Source of the DNA: Valencia hispanica
Lineage: Eukaryota > Chordata > Actinopteri > Cyprinodontiformes > Valenciidae
NCBI GenBank assembly: GCA_963556495.2
Contig: OY747721.1
Location: 31,480,349 to 31,544,348, forward strand
Length of the DNA stretch: 64,000 nt
Reading direction: 5' to 3'
In this document: positions 11,528 through 22,724 of the stretch, piece after piece
Numbering within the stretch: the stretch's first letter is position 1
How the letters are laid out: each line of letters opens with the position of its first letter
Program-made: the position numbers and the translations under genes
The notes under the pieces: model-generated
The model's database searches: none
Told to the model about the DNA's origin: nothing
Seen by the model: only the letters and a program-made list of their open reading frames with translations

Positions 11528-12257
11528 CTTACTCCTCCTTTCCACCAGACGCGTAAGCAGCACGTTACAGGAGCAGCACGTTTCACTTGCGTATTCTGCT
11601 GCTTGGCTCTTTCCACTGGGTGCGTATGAGGCGCATAGCAGCAGGGAATAAGCTGTCACTGAGAGAGCACGAAATCACGCTAGATTTGCAAAATCACGCG
11701 TGGTTTCGTCAGTAAACACAACAACCATAGACATATATAAACGTCTGTGACAAGAATAACCAGGAAAAGACAACAACATGGCTCCAAAAGGTCTGTGTTT
11801 CATGTTATGTCCGTTTTATATACGCCAATAAGTTTATGTTATGTCAGGGAAAATCCAAAATCACTCGTTTGTGTGATGACACACAAATGAGACCCTCCCG
11901 CGAGGTACTGACTACTCACCGGGCCGCACAGGTAGTGACCTTTTTTTTAAGTAAAGCAACCGCAAAGCAGCACGTTTCTTTTATTTAAAAAAGTTCTGGT
12001 GCCGAGCCGTTATATTTCCTGTCTTCCCCTATCCAAAATGTAGAAATTTACGTGTTTCAGAGGCGTACCGCATAGAAAATAGGACTGCAGCGTATATTTA
12101 GAAAAGTGCTGGGACATGACGCTCCTGAGACGTGGCAGACTCGTGCTGCTTTCGCCTCCAGTGGAAAGGGTTCTATTAACTACAGTGGTGGCTATCAGCT
12201 GCGTATGACGTGCTGCTCCTGTAACGAGCTGCTTACGCGTCCAGTGAAAAGGAGGGG
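11528..12257. mobile_element. Fold-back / hAT-like non-autonomous element
   Basis: The left arm (about 11528-11630: CCTCCTTTCCACCAGACGCG, then GTAAGCAGC, then GTTACAGGAGCAGCACGT) recurs inverted at about 12120-12257 (ACGTGCTGCTCCTGTAACGA, then GCTTACGCGTCCAGTG). The arms enclose about 500 bp with ATGGCTCCAAAAGG but no long frame. I could not define a clean target duplication, so the exact ends and superfamily remain open. Confidence 0.55.
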
Positions 12258-12851
12258 TTAAGCTTAGTTTATACTTCTCCGTCTGCAAAGGTGCAGAGAC
12301 ACACAATGCCATTATCCGTCGATGCAAGGGCTGTCCGTTTCTCACGCAAGGAGTAGAGCCTAATTTTTTAACTATCCGTCGAACGCAATGGAGAGCACAT
12401 GTCTGTGATTGGTCAGCCCAACATCAGCCCCAGATCATCTTACCACAACAGTGGACTATAGTCAATGTAATTAGTCAATTAGTCAATGCAGCTTTTGGCC
12501 ACTAGATGCTTTATATTGCAAGGCTTGTTTATCTAATATGGTCTATTGGTGATTTTGAAGACCAGAAGGTGTCAAACAACAAAACAGACTGCTGTGTTTG
12601 ATTGTTTATATGCGTTTTTAGAGTATTCATTTAGCTGTAGTTCTAAGTAAATACACTTTCGTCAACCAGAAACATCACTGCAGTGGTAGGCAGACCCACC
12701 TGAAATGGTCTGCACCCCCTGCTGTCCTGGGGGAGAAATGCTTTGCAACACTGACACACCAACGGAAAGGTATAAAAGGAAAACGTCTCCATCAATACGT
12801 GTGTGTGTGGGTTCAAACCTGCTGACTTAAAAGTATAAACTTGGCTTTAGA
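12258..12851. mobile_element. Candidate MITE abutting the fold-back element
   Basis: The left end AAGCTTAGTTTATACTTCTC (12260 on) is matched inverted at the right end by AAGTATAAACTTGGCTTTA (about 12832-12850). The internal sequence has the ACTTCTCCGTCTGC style that I associate with fish Harbinger/hAT MITEs. The flanking trinucleotides (TTA, TAG) do not match exactly, so the target duplication is uncertain. Confidence 0.45.
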
Positions 12852-13385
12852 ATAAGAAGGAATGACCTAGCTGATTGAACTATACACATTGCTATTATTT
12901 TGAACACTCACCTTTCAATTAACAATACAATTACACAGAATAAGCAGCATTAATATATGTAATTGAGTCTTGTGATTTCTACCAAACACAGTGACTGATC
13001 TGGGTAGTGATGTTGGACTGCTGATCACCACTTTAAACAAATTATGGAAAATAAATGTGGTATCAGAACAAAGCAGATAAGATTTTTTTTCTGTTAAATT
13101 AGAAATGAGAAAATACCAGTTTTAATAAACTAACTTCAGCCTTTTAACTTTATTCAAATCCAAATATCTACACTAATAAGGAAGGAAATTCCTTCAGCAA
13201 GAAAAAAAATCTCATAACTTTTTAAAGACAGATAAGGAATTTAAATTACAGAGTGGAAAGGCAGATTTTGCCTAAGAACATGAACTGTAGACATGTATAA
13301 ACCCCAAATAGGATTAGAAATTGCTGGCCAGGTGATGTAATGCTGTTTAAACAGACATGTAGATGTAAAAACCTAAATCAAATTT
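12852..13385. other. No supported gene
   Basis: AT-rich sequence without recognisable elements or motifs. Confidence 0.5.
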
Positions 13386-13389
13386 TGCT

Positions 13390-13830
13390 GCCAAAATGAA
13401 AGCTGATCTAAAGAGGTAAATTGGTTCAAATGTGAGGATTTTTGTCTGAATGTCATCAACAGATTTGCCAGAAACGATTATTTTAAGTCTAAACCGCATC
13501 ACAAAGGGAGCCTGTGTAGACATCTTGGCATTGGGGAACCTCAGAGGGCCAGGTTTGGGGGCCCCAGTCGGCTCAAGAACCAGGAGAAGGTTGTTTATAG
13601 AAGTGGAGACGTTCAGGAGGAACGTATCTCCCGGGCTGATCCCAGGAGCCGCACCTAATTAGAAACAACTGGTCGAAATTCACTTCAATGGCTGTGCAGA
13701 TCTCTCTTTTTATGTTGCTTGGCTGCTTCTGAGTGTTCATCAGCTGCACCTCCAGGCTCATCTCCATCTCATAAGACTCCCCTGGCTGCGTGATGTTTGT
13801 GGATTTCATGGATGGTAAAAAGAAACTTTG
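13390..13830 (-). other. Overlapping open frames, possible decayed exon(s), unidentified
   Basis: On the minus strand one frame runs from 13809 (MKSTNITQPGESYEMEMSLE) to a stop at 13573. A second frame, without an early ATG, is open from about 13660 to about 13390 and reads AAPGISPGDTFLLNVSTSIN and onward. A join near 13660 would give one open stretch of about 140 codons. This could be a frameshifted coding remnant, an intron, or chance in a less AT-rich block. The sequence TTAG|GTGCGG near the join could act as a weak donor. I do not recognise the protein. Confidence 0.25.
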
Positions 13831-13834
13831 GGCC

Positions 13835-14405
13835 CACCACTTAACTCCCCATTGTTATCTCTTCTCTCTCACACACACATATGGTTGAAATAGATATTTA
13901 CATAAACTGTATAAAAAGACACGTAACTTTCTTTCATGGTCTGAAATTAAAACAAACAAAATATTTCCTGTTTTAGATCTGTAAGAATTTCTTTATTACT
14001 TTCTTCAAACTACAACGTTGACACACACTAATTTAACTATACCTTTAAACAGTCTGAGAAACCCCACATTATTATGTCAGGGTTAGTAAGCGTCTGATAG
14101 ATAAATTCACAAAATCTGAGTAATTTTAAAACACACTGTGGATGTCTTCTAAGGCAGCAGCTCAAACACACTGGTTCCTGTGTGACATCATGGAAAGCAA
14201 AAAAAGAAAGAAAAAAACAGCCAGCAGATCAGGACAAGAGTTCTGGATATCCACAAGTTCAACTTTGGATACATTTTCTAGATGACTGAAGGTACCATGT
14301 TCATTTGTTCCAGCACTTATATGCAAATATAATCACCATGAAAATGTCTGGCCATCAAACCTTACAAGAGAGAGGGTTGTGCATTAAAGAGATAAACATG
14401 TTTTA
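13835..14405. other. No supported gene
   Basis: AT-rich sequence. A purine-rich AAAAAAAGAAAGAAAAAAA-like run lies near 14200. No element ends were recognised. Confidence 0.5.
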
Positions 14406-14408
14406 ATG

Positions 14409-15103
14409 TTAAATGTGTGTATAAACTCTAGACCTCAGAAAGTCTGAGGCCAACATTTTGATGGACAGGCGGATCGTGTATTCGTCTGCTGTAATACGGG
14501 GGCTGTTCTGGTCTGTTGTGATGAAGACCAAAAAGTATGATAACTGAGGAATGAAAGTAATGACCGAAAGAACAACATCCTGAATACAAGTGGCCGAACT
14601 GAGTTTCTTCTGAAGACAGGACTTACTCTTAGAGATGGGGTGAACATATGACAGAGTTCCATCATCTGGGGGTAGCTCAAAGTAGAGCCAGGTCAGGTGG
14701 TTCGGGAATCTGATCAGGATGTTTCCTAGGCGCCTACCTTTGGAGGTTTTCTTGTCACATCCCACTGGGAACAGACCTCGGGGAAGACCCAGAACTCAAT
14801 GGAGGATGTCACTGGAGAGTTCTCTCCTGGAACTGTTGCCCCCTGGAACTCGAGTACTATAGCAAAAAACATTGTGAAGATAATTGCTGAAGCTGGTAAG
14901 ACAAAGAAATGATTAACAGTGAAGCGAGTCCTGTGTATGGAACCACTCGGGGAGGAAGTGACCATTATTGCAAAAGCAACATAAACAACCAGAAAGTCAG
15001 GTTGCACGGCAATGTACTTAGGGACAAAGACCTCAATTTTTGGAGACATGTCCTTTGATTGGATGAAACTAAAATGAAAGGTTTTGGCATTAATGATAAT
15101 CAT
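14409..15103 (-). other. Two minus-strand open frames of 118 and 125 codons, unidentified
   Basis: The frames 14409-14765 and 14726-15103 overlap in different phases. The upstream one has two hydrophobic stretches (around FLVVYVAFAIMV and FFVLPASAIIFTMFFAIVL). The other contains NPSPRITADEY-like polar sequence and no known motif. On the plus strand, 14755-14860 reads CTGGGAACAGACCTCGGGGA then GACCCAGAACTCAATGGAGG, which resembles the C-terminal coding end of fish RTE LINEs. At least that part is therefore probably repeat-derived. I do not call a gene here. Confidence 0.25.
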
Positions 15104-15114
15104 TACATTTGAAT

Positions 15115-15560
15115 GATGTAATGGGGGATGGCAGCATCATGTTGTGTGAGTGCTTTGCTACAGGACGGATTGGTGGACCTCACAAAATAGATGGCATCAT
15201 GGGGAAGGAACATTAAATAAAAATAATGAAACATCTTAAGCCATGACAAATGTCTTGAGATTGTCATAAATAGGTATTCCAAATGCACAATGACCCTAAC
15301 AATTAGTTGCAAGATGGTTTAAGAACAACAAAGTCAATCTTCTGGAGTGGTCCGCACAAAGCCGTGATCTCATTCCCTTCAAAATATGTGTGGGCAGAGC
15401 TTAAAACATACATGTGAGCAAGCTCGTCTACAAACCTGACTTGGTTGGAGCAGTTCTGTAAGGTGGAACGGATCAAAACCCAAGAAGACTACTGTGAGGA
15501 TTTTTGGGATGGATATTCAAAATATTTAACTCAGGTTATACAGTTTAAAGCAAATTATTT
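15115..15560 (+). pseudogene. Sleeping Beauty-like Tc1 transposase remnant, C-terminal half
   Basis: The plus strand keeps, with many substitutions and small gaps, the order expected for the C-terminal half of a salmonid/cyprinid-type Tc1 transposase. First comes the glycine box region (GGCAGCATCATGTTGTG, 15128 on). Then GATGGCATCATG and a piece like CAAATGCACAATGACCC follow, and finally the Glu region (GAGTGGTCCGCACAAAGCCG to GTGTGGGCAGAGCTTAAAAC). The N-terminal half and both terminal repeats are absent. It is an old inactive fragment. Confidence 0.75.
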
Positions 15561-15599
15561 CAAATACAATAGAAATGTACATACATTTCTTACTTTAAA

Positions 15600-16750
15600 G
15601 AAAGTTTAAAAAAAAAGAATCAGAATTCTCTCTCTCTCTTTCTCATTCGGGCATTATGCAAATATAATTTTTTTTCTTGTAACGATAAATAAAGTTTAAT
15701 CAGATTTCATGTCAGACAATGAGAGAAAAGGGTTGTCTTCTGTTATACAGTACGTAAATATCTGATTTCAGCTGTATTTGCACATGCACAGGTCATGTCT
15801 TGAATCAACAGGCTGCAATCACACGTGTCAGATTCAATCTGTTTTCAATTGGCTCTGGACTTTTATGTGTTTAGACCTCACCCTGTTGCCTTTGAGAAAC
15901 ATTACATCATGAACCTTTGTTTTACTGTAGCTGCACTGTAGGTGATTTGGGCCATTTTAATCTTTTACTCTGCTGCCATTTGGAGCACTTACGAATGAGA
16001 TCACTAAACAGGAAGAAGTGTCACCGACAAGTTGTTTAGATCCAGCTTTGCATTTCTGAACTGCCTTTTCCTGTCACAATGCGATGTCTGCCCAGTGATT
16101 ACACGTCTGGCAGTATTGCTTCTTGGCACAAACGCACCCAGACATGAACCTCTCCGAGTTTTCAGGTCAGTCTTATCCTGTCATCAGACCATCCGAACAT
16201 GACGTTTCTCATTCAACTGGCATTCGAATGTTCCCTTCTAAATGAGCACTGGGAGAGGGTGAACTCTCATATCTGAACCAGGTGATGGAGTTTCATAGCA
16301 AAACAGTATTACTCATAATCTAGACTAAATAATCACAGATTTTACTTATCTTTTCATTTTTTAACACTACATGATTTTCTAGCTTAAAAAACAGCTCAGT
16401 TTTATTGCTGAAAAGCTTTATTATTGGACCGATATCTGTTAGGAAAAATGTTGATGTAGAATTTGAGAAAGGTCTATGGCATAATTTACTTGGAGATGTA
16501 GTGGGATTTTGAGGGCTGAAACTGCATACAATACATATACAGTCTATAACACTGAAGGCCTGTGCAGGTCTTAAACCTTGGATGAGGTGCTTATTATATT
16601 ATTAAAATAAAACAAATCAAGCATGAGACAAAAATATACCATTATTGGTCACTACAGAACTAATCTGACGATGTTGTAACTGTAATCCCTGGAATTTTTA
16701 CGTTATTCCAAAACATTCCATCTAGTCCAAAACTAGAGATGTGAGCCACG
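15600..16750. other. No supported gene
   Basis: Apart from a short CT run at about 15626-15643, nothing is recognisable on either strand. Confidence 0.5.
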
Positions 16751-16753
16751 ATA

Positions 16754-18106
16754 CAGTGCCTTGCAAAAACTCTTCACACCTTTTTCTCAAGTTGCAACTA
16801 CAAACTGAAATGTATTTTATTGGAATTTCATGTGAAAGACCAACACAGTGTAGTGCTGAATGGTGAACTGGACAGAACCTGATTCATTTTCATCAATAAA
16901 AACCTTTAGAGTGTGGGGTAAATTTGGTTTTAGCCTCTTTATTCTAATACCACTAACTAAAATCTAATCTAGTGCAACCAACGATATTTAGAACGCCTCT
17001 ACCAAAACCAAGCTTACCTGTTTAATCAATCACTTAAAAATAGGATTTGCGATTCATCATGACAACAATAAACTCCACTTGATGTTTGCACACCCCAAAA
17101 TATGACTTTATGGTTGGCATTGTTACTTTTACTGTTTCAACTGTCATTTTCTCCAATGATGGTGTCATAATACCTTTAATGATGCTATTGCACTACTTTA
17201 TACAGCTGGTGTACTGAAGCAGCCTATTCCAGAATAGGTATATTTTACTTTTCTAGCTGTTTGTTGGACTCTGACTACATAGAGTCACAAATGTATTCCC
17301 AAAAACACAATGAAGACAGATTTTTTTTATATGTTTCACCCTCATTTTTATTGCCATCTCATTAAGTGCAACAAGTAATCTTGATAAAAATTTTAAGTCC
17401 ATATTGCCCCTCTGTATATTGTAAAACAGCAAACACAGCCATCTGCCGAAGCTGACAGCCTGAGCAAGGACAGCAACAGTCCGAGATTATTATATCAGAT
17501 TAGAGAATCTGTTGGCAGGGCAGCTTTTAGTTGTGGACCCAAGAAATCTGTCCTTTATGGAAGAGTGAAAAAAAAACTTTGTGGAAAGATAGTCATAAAA
17601 AGTCAGACGAGACAACAAATTTACTTCATCTGCACAAATATGCTATGTTTGGTAAAAAGCTAACACTACACTGCTAACATATCATCCCCACAATGAAACG
17701 TGGTGGTGGCAGCATCATACTGTGGAGAGGTTTATCTTTACAGGGGACCAGGGACATTGTTGAGAATTTATGTGAAGATGAGTAACAGGAAGTTTGAGTT
17801 CAAGTCTCAAACTCAAGTCCCATCTCCGTCACAGACACATTCTACAATATCTGACTGAACTGGCGCTATTTAAAAAAAAACAATGGGCAAAAATATAAAG
17901 CTGGTAGACACGTACCGCAAAGACTTGCAGCTGTAACCACATTGAAAGGTGGTTCAACAAAGTGTTGACCTATTGGGCTTGAAATCAAATGTACACCAGA
18001 CTCTGTGTTGGTCTGTAAAATAGAATCACCATGAAATACATTAAAGTTTGCAGTTCTGACAAACTGTGAAAAACTTCAAAACGGAAAATACATTGGCAAG
18101 GCAGTG
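16754..18106 (+). mobile_element. Decayed Tc1 element with both ends preserved
   Basis: The ends are CAGTGCCTTGCAAAAACTC at 16754 and CATTGGCAAGGCAGTG at 18106, bounded by TA at 16752-16753 and 18107-18108. The interior shows 5' noncoding text typical of another fish Tc1 family (TATTCTAATACCACTAACTA). The transposase remnant keeps AAACGTGGTGGTGGCAGCAT (the GGGSI box, about 17697-17716) and a C-terminal end near 17940-17980. Stops and indels are frequent. At about 1,353 bp it is shorter than an intact copy because of internal deletions. Confidence 0.85.
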
Positions 18107-18109
18107 TAG

Positions 18110-20540
18110 GTGACCCAACACACTTTTTTACAGAATGCACTGTGACAGTTCCAACAAAATAAATCTAATGTCAATGTTAACTGGAATTACAGTATGTGCG
18201 AAAAGATTGCAGAAAAAAAGACCTGTGGCTTATAAGGGCCTTGACAGTGGCTCATGATAACTGTAACTGAAAACTATAAAGAAATTAGCAATCCCTTGAA
18301 TTGTGAAGCTAATAAAATAATGCTAGTTTTAGTAGTTTTTGTATAATCTCTACATAGAATGTCTGAAACAGAGTGGTGCAAGTTTCTGCTCTATTTTTTT
18401 TTTTGTCATTACAAGTTTTTTTTCCCATAAAAACCGGTTGAATCTCTTTTTTTACAATAAAATGTTGATGTTTCTTTCCCTTTCTTTATTCTACAACCAA
18501 AATGTTCAAACTAAATTATGGGTCTTTGATTTAGCTATAAAACAAATAACTTTTGTCGATAATTCATGTGGTTTTTTTTTCTTGAGGCACAAAGTCAAAA
18601 ATAGCTCTTTGGAATTTAAAGGTTGCTGATATCTTGCTGACTAATCACTCATCAAATATCTTCTAGATTACAGATTTTAAAAATGAAGTAGTTACAATCC
18701 TGGGTTGTTTGGGTTTTGGTTTTTATTTGTGTTTGTAATTTTAATAATTTCCTTGTTGCTCATTTATGTTCAACAGGTTTTGCCATATTCAATTTATTTC
18801 TCTTAGTTCATTATTGTTATTATGGTGTCTGTTATGGCAGTCTCTGCTCTTGGTTCCTTCACAAACCCCAACATGACACAAGTTTGTTTCAAAGTATTGG
18901 TGATATCTGGTAATATTTTCTTACACAACTATTTTAATGATATAAAGTTTTATAAATAATACAAAAAAAGCTACACATTATGTTAACGCTTTGTAATAGG
19001 TCAAGCACCAAATAAGTGTAATATGTTTTCTAATTAAATAAACAAATACCACACATTTTTCCTATTTTATGCTTTTATTGTCCCAAAATCCACACAAGTA
19101 GTACTGACTCCCCTTCAAATTCAAGGGGCAACTTCCCCCACGGCTAAGGACCCACATGTTTTGATTCCAGGTAGGAGTCATCAGTCACCTTAAAACAAAA
19201 GCTGTTTTTCATGTTTGTTTTTTTCAAAATACAAGTAAAGCAATTATATTTGAGTGTTGAAGTAATGCTTTTTTGTATGTTTAAGTTAGGATTTTCTATT
19301 GACTACCACAGGCCAGTCTGGGACATTAAAAGGAAAACAAATTGACTTAGACATGTAAACTGGCCAGCTCTGGCTAAAGGTGGTGAGGGGGGGTCTTTAA
19401 GGAGTAAAACAAATATACTTATAATGTGATCATTCACAGCCCGCTAACTATAAATATGATGCAAAATCACGATGAAAAACAATCTGCTTCTTAACATTCC
19501 CCATGAACCAAGGCTTACTTACAGAACCGCTTCCAGTTATTAAAGCTCACTGCATGCCGGATGAAATACTGCAGAAAAAAGCTATCTCGGACCACAGACC
19601 TAAATCAACTGACCAGCCTTCCCACTGAAGAATGCACTTGGCCTTCACCACTGGCAGAGTGGGAGTGCATTGGTTCAGAAGGCAACTGTGGGTAGTTTGC
19701 CGGGATGACTGGAAAAATTCGGGCTGAGCCCCCCGTCTATTTTTTTTTCCTTTTTATTTTTTTATTTTTTTATTTTTTTACACGGGGAAAGGATGAAAAA
19801 CAAAACAACAAATTCTTTCCCTGTCAGACTCACTAGCGTGCACTCCCCCGGAGACATTGGACCATGGGCTTCCAACAGAAACACCAAACAGAAATAGAGC
19901 TGCTATTTCAGTCTGAACTGGGTGTTATTTTTAGAAAAAGTGTTGCGCTCTACTTTGAATTACGACATCGTCAGGTCACTCAATACACCCTCTCCCCTTT
20001 TTGCAGACCTCTTGCCTCCAAAGCTATGACTCACTGCAAAGCATGTGGTGACGTTACCCCAAACTATACATTCCCAGGTCCTGATCAAAAAAATTTGACA
20101 TTCAGCTCACCGAGTTGATTCAATCAAAGGGGCTAACTCATGCTACTCACTGTGATCTGGTTTCACTAAGCGATACTTTGATGCTTTCATCATGCAGGTA
20201 AAAGCAAGCTACACACATTGGTTTGTTCTGTGTTTGCCTATTATGGGCCACCTCCATCAGTTCCTGCTTGCATTTGACAGCCCATCATAACATTTGTTTA
20301 CAGCATGTCAATGAAAGGCAACGCAAACATGTAATAGGATAATGCTGCTGTTGGTATGCCAAGCTAAAGCATAATGAATAATACAAAAAAAAAACAAAAA
20401 AAACAGATGCTTTCAATTTCTAACTCACTTTAGTGTTTCTTCCAAACAGTGATGTAGTTCAGAATGAGAAGATAGGTAATCTGTAGTCTGGCTTTGGTAA
20501 TCGACAACAGAAACAACAAGACCACCAAGGATCGTACAGC
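18110..20540. other. No supported gene; T-rich minisatellite at 19741-19780
   Basis: AT-rich. At 19741-19780 an eight-base ATTTTTTT-type unit repeats several times. A small hairpin CCCCTTCAAATTCAAGGGG lies near 19111. Open frames here are T-rich chance frames with hydrophobic translations. Confidence 0.5.
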
Positions 20541-20542
20541 CA

Positions 20543-20930
20543 TTTTTTTTTTTTTAAGAAAGAAATTTTATTTGAATGAGATATCCTTTAAAATTCAAGC
20601 TTACACAACGGTTTGATAGGAAGCAATAAAACTGTACAATGAAGGAGTATAGTAAAACGAGGGAACTGAAATAGAATAGCCTATTAGGTAATATGTAAAA
20701 ACAAACAGGGTGAGATATTACAGTCAAAACAATAAAAATGTGACTGAAGGGGGGTGTAAAAGTAATGACCCCCCTCCCATATTTGGCTCTAATTTTACTA
20801 TCGGTGGTGACGGAACCTGAACTCAAATGTCCAAGATCATTTAGGGCATTCTTTAGGCACTTTAACAACAAAGGCTTAAGAGAACCATGCCCACAGTGCT
20901 GGTTTATGAGGGAATGATTTTAACTAGGAG
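20543..20930 (-). pseudogene. Poly(A)-ended retrocopy of an unidentified transcript
   Basis: Read on the minus strand, an AATAAA (complement at 20567-20572) is followed 11 bases later by 13 consecutive A (complement at 20543-20555). That is the layout of a polyadenylated RNA reinserted by LINE machinery. Upstream of it a 105-codon frame (20554-20871) begins MLLKCLKNALNDLGHLSSGS and becomes hydrophobic and AT-rich, which looks more like untranslated region than protein. The 5' limit is obscured by the MITE starting at 20937. A native gene's 3' end beside a chance T run is a possible alternative. Confidence 0.4.
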
Positions 20931-20936
20931 CAGTTA

Positions 20937-21844
20937 AAGTTTTTCTGAATTGCTAAAACACTAACCTCCATTCTCTAAACCAAATTCTCAGTGGTCTAAA
21001 CTAATTTTTCGAATCAAAGATTATTTTGGCCAAACATTAAACACTGTTCAGGCACAAGTTGCAAAACTCATCTACTCATTTTTTTCAAAACCTCAAACAC
21101 ATTTTAAGTCCCTAAACACATTTCACTCTTGTATGAAACAAAAACAACAGAAAAATACTGGCAGCAAAATTTGAACACAACTAAAACACAGATGTCATCT
21201 TTTACACACAGCAACTCACAATTCAACACACATGTATCTCGGGATGTGATCAGACCAATTGGGCAGGATAAAATTTAGTTCAGAGTGCACAGGTGGCACA
21301 TACTGTGTCCATCTCCAATGGATAGACACATACAAGGAGGCAGCAGAGGAAAAGTCTGTGTGAGCGGTGGTGGATGAGGGGGGACGAGGACATCCAAGAA
21401 CAGTCATAACTCATAAAAATCTTGCAAATGTTGAACACTGTTGTGATTCTGAGAAACACATTAGTGTGCTTTATTGCTTGGTCTACAGTATTTATTTAGT
21501 TCTTTTATGTACATTCAGCACTTTATATTACTCTAATCAAGGTAATTTCTTGATAATACATCTAAAATATTTCCTGTTAATTACATGACCTTGGATGAGT
21601 TCTTCAATTATTTTATGCAGTGTCTTGCGAATGTTCTGTGATAAGTATATTTTACTTGTTGTGTGTATGAGGTGATCACATTACTTGGTTTTGAACATAT
21701 GATGACTGGTTTTGAGATGATAGTTTGATTTTGAAAGAAAAGTCTGTTGTTTGGTGAATGTTAAGATTTTTGGATTTGTATTTAATGTTTTGAAAAAATG
21801 GGTGGGGGTTTTAAGAAATGTGCTTTAGCATTACAGAAAAACTG
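20937..21844 (+). mobile_element. 908-bp MITE of a Tc1/mariner-type family, copy 1
   Basis: The element is bounded by TA at 20935-20936 and 21845-21846. The ends are inverted repeats: AAGTTTTTCTGAATTGCTAA on the left, complement of the right end CAGTTTTTCTGTAATGCTAA. A second copy lies inverted at 47276-48053 and aligns through the whole body. The interior retains a short arginine/glycine-rich segment followed by PRTVIT (about 21370-21411). It resembles the start of an autonomous relative whose remaining coding region was deleted. Confidence 0.8.
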
Positions 21845-21849
21845 TAAGA

Positions 21850-22060
21850 AGTTGTGAATATATTCTGCAGGTTGAGCTGACAAAATTACGAACAAGTAAT
21901 AAAAAGCGTGGCGAAAGCAGAAAGATAATGCTTTGTCTGCCACTCAGTGGATGAAATGGGACATCACCGTACAGAGTGCAGTCGCTTTTTAAAACATCGG
22001 ATATGTATCTGATTAGTACCACGTATGAAACTTACCTGGGTCCAGGTCGAAAATGTTCTT
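21850..22060. other. Nothing recognised between two repeats
   Basis: Short spacer between the MITE and the SINE-like element. No features were seen. Confidence 0.5.
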
Positions 22061-22065
22061 TGATT

Positions 22066-22385
22066 TGTGCTGTTCGCTGTCATAACAAAATTGTTGTGCC
22101 TGCGACCCAGAAATCGTGGGTTTGATTCCTGCTTCCGCCTGCTACATGTCGTTGTGTCCTTGGGCAAGACACTTCACCTACCTTGCCTACTGGTGTTGGC
22201 CAGAGGGGCTGATGGCGCGATATGGCAGCCTCGCTTCTGTCAGTCTGCCCCAGGGCAGCTGTGGCTACATCATAGCTTGCTTCCACCAGTGTGTGCATGT
22301 GAGAGCGAATGAATAATGGAGTTGTAAAGCACTTTGAGGGTCTCAAATAGCACTGTATAAATGCAGGCCATTATTTATGGGTAAG
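22066..22385 (+). repeat. tRNA-derived SINE-like element
   Basis: GTGGGTTTGATTCCTGC (about 22117-22133) matches the Pol III box B consensus GGTTCRANNC with one change, pointing to a tRNA-derived head. The body runs through TTGGGCAAGACACTTCACC and GGCGCGATATGGCAGCCTCG, to AAGCACTTTGAGGGTCTCAA and a tail near CACTGTATAAATGCAGGCCA. An inverted, 5'-truncated relative lies at 4807-5050. The box A region is degenerate. Confidence 0.65.
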
Positions 22386-22389
22386 AATT

Positions 22390-22720
22390 TGGGATTTGAT
22401 GTGTATTTTCCTGCGATGTGAACATAGATAAAAGAAGATGCCGCCTCACTCTTCAACACAAACCCACACACAGTAGGAAGGCCATGACAGGTATATAAGT
22501 AGGCTACTGAATTGTGTCAGTGTGGGGTCTTGGGATGAGTTGATATGGAAATAACCATGGCTAACGGGTAGGGTGAGTATGTGTTTTTCTAATTAGACCG
22601 GTGCAGCAGCACCCGCAGGCAGAACTGTAGATCACAGCCTATGAACTTTCTGGCAGTCCCTTAGGGTGGGCCCAAGTGCAAGTGGGTGACCTAAGGCCCG
22701 GTAGGCCCACCCAGAAGGTT
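22390..22720. other. No supported gene
   Basis: A G/C-richer stretch at 22640-22715 (GGTGGGCCCAAGTGCAAGTG) may be a repeat fragment, but I could not place it. Confidence 0.4.
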
Positions 22721-22724
22721 AGGA

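Noticed and set aside
22117..22133. Box B-like sequence that might indicate a tRNA gene
   Set aside because: No cloverleaf could be traced around it, and the downstream sequence is a dispersed repeat, so it is a SINE head.
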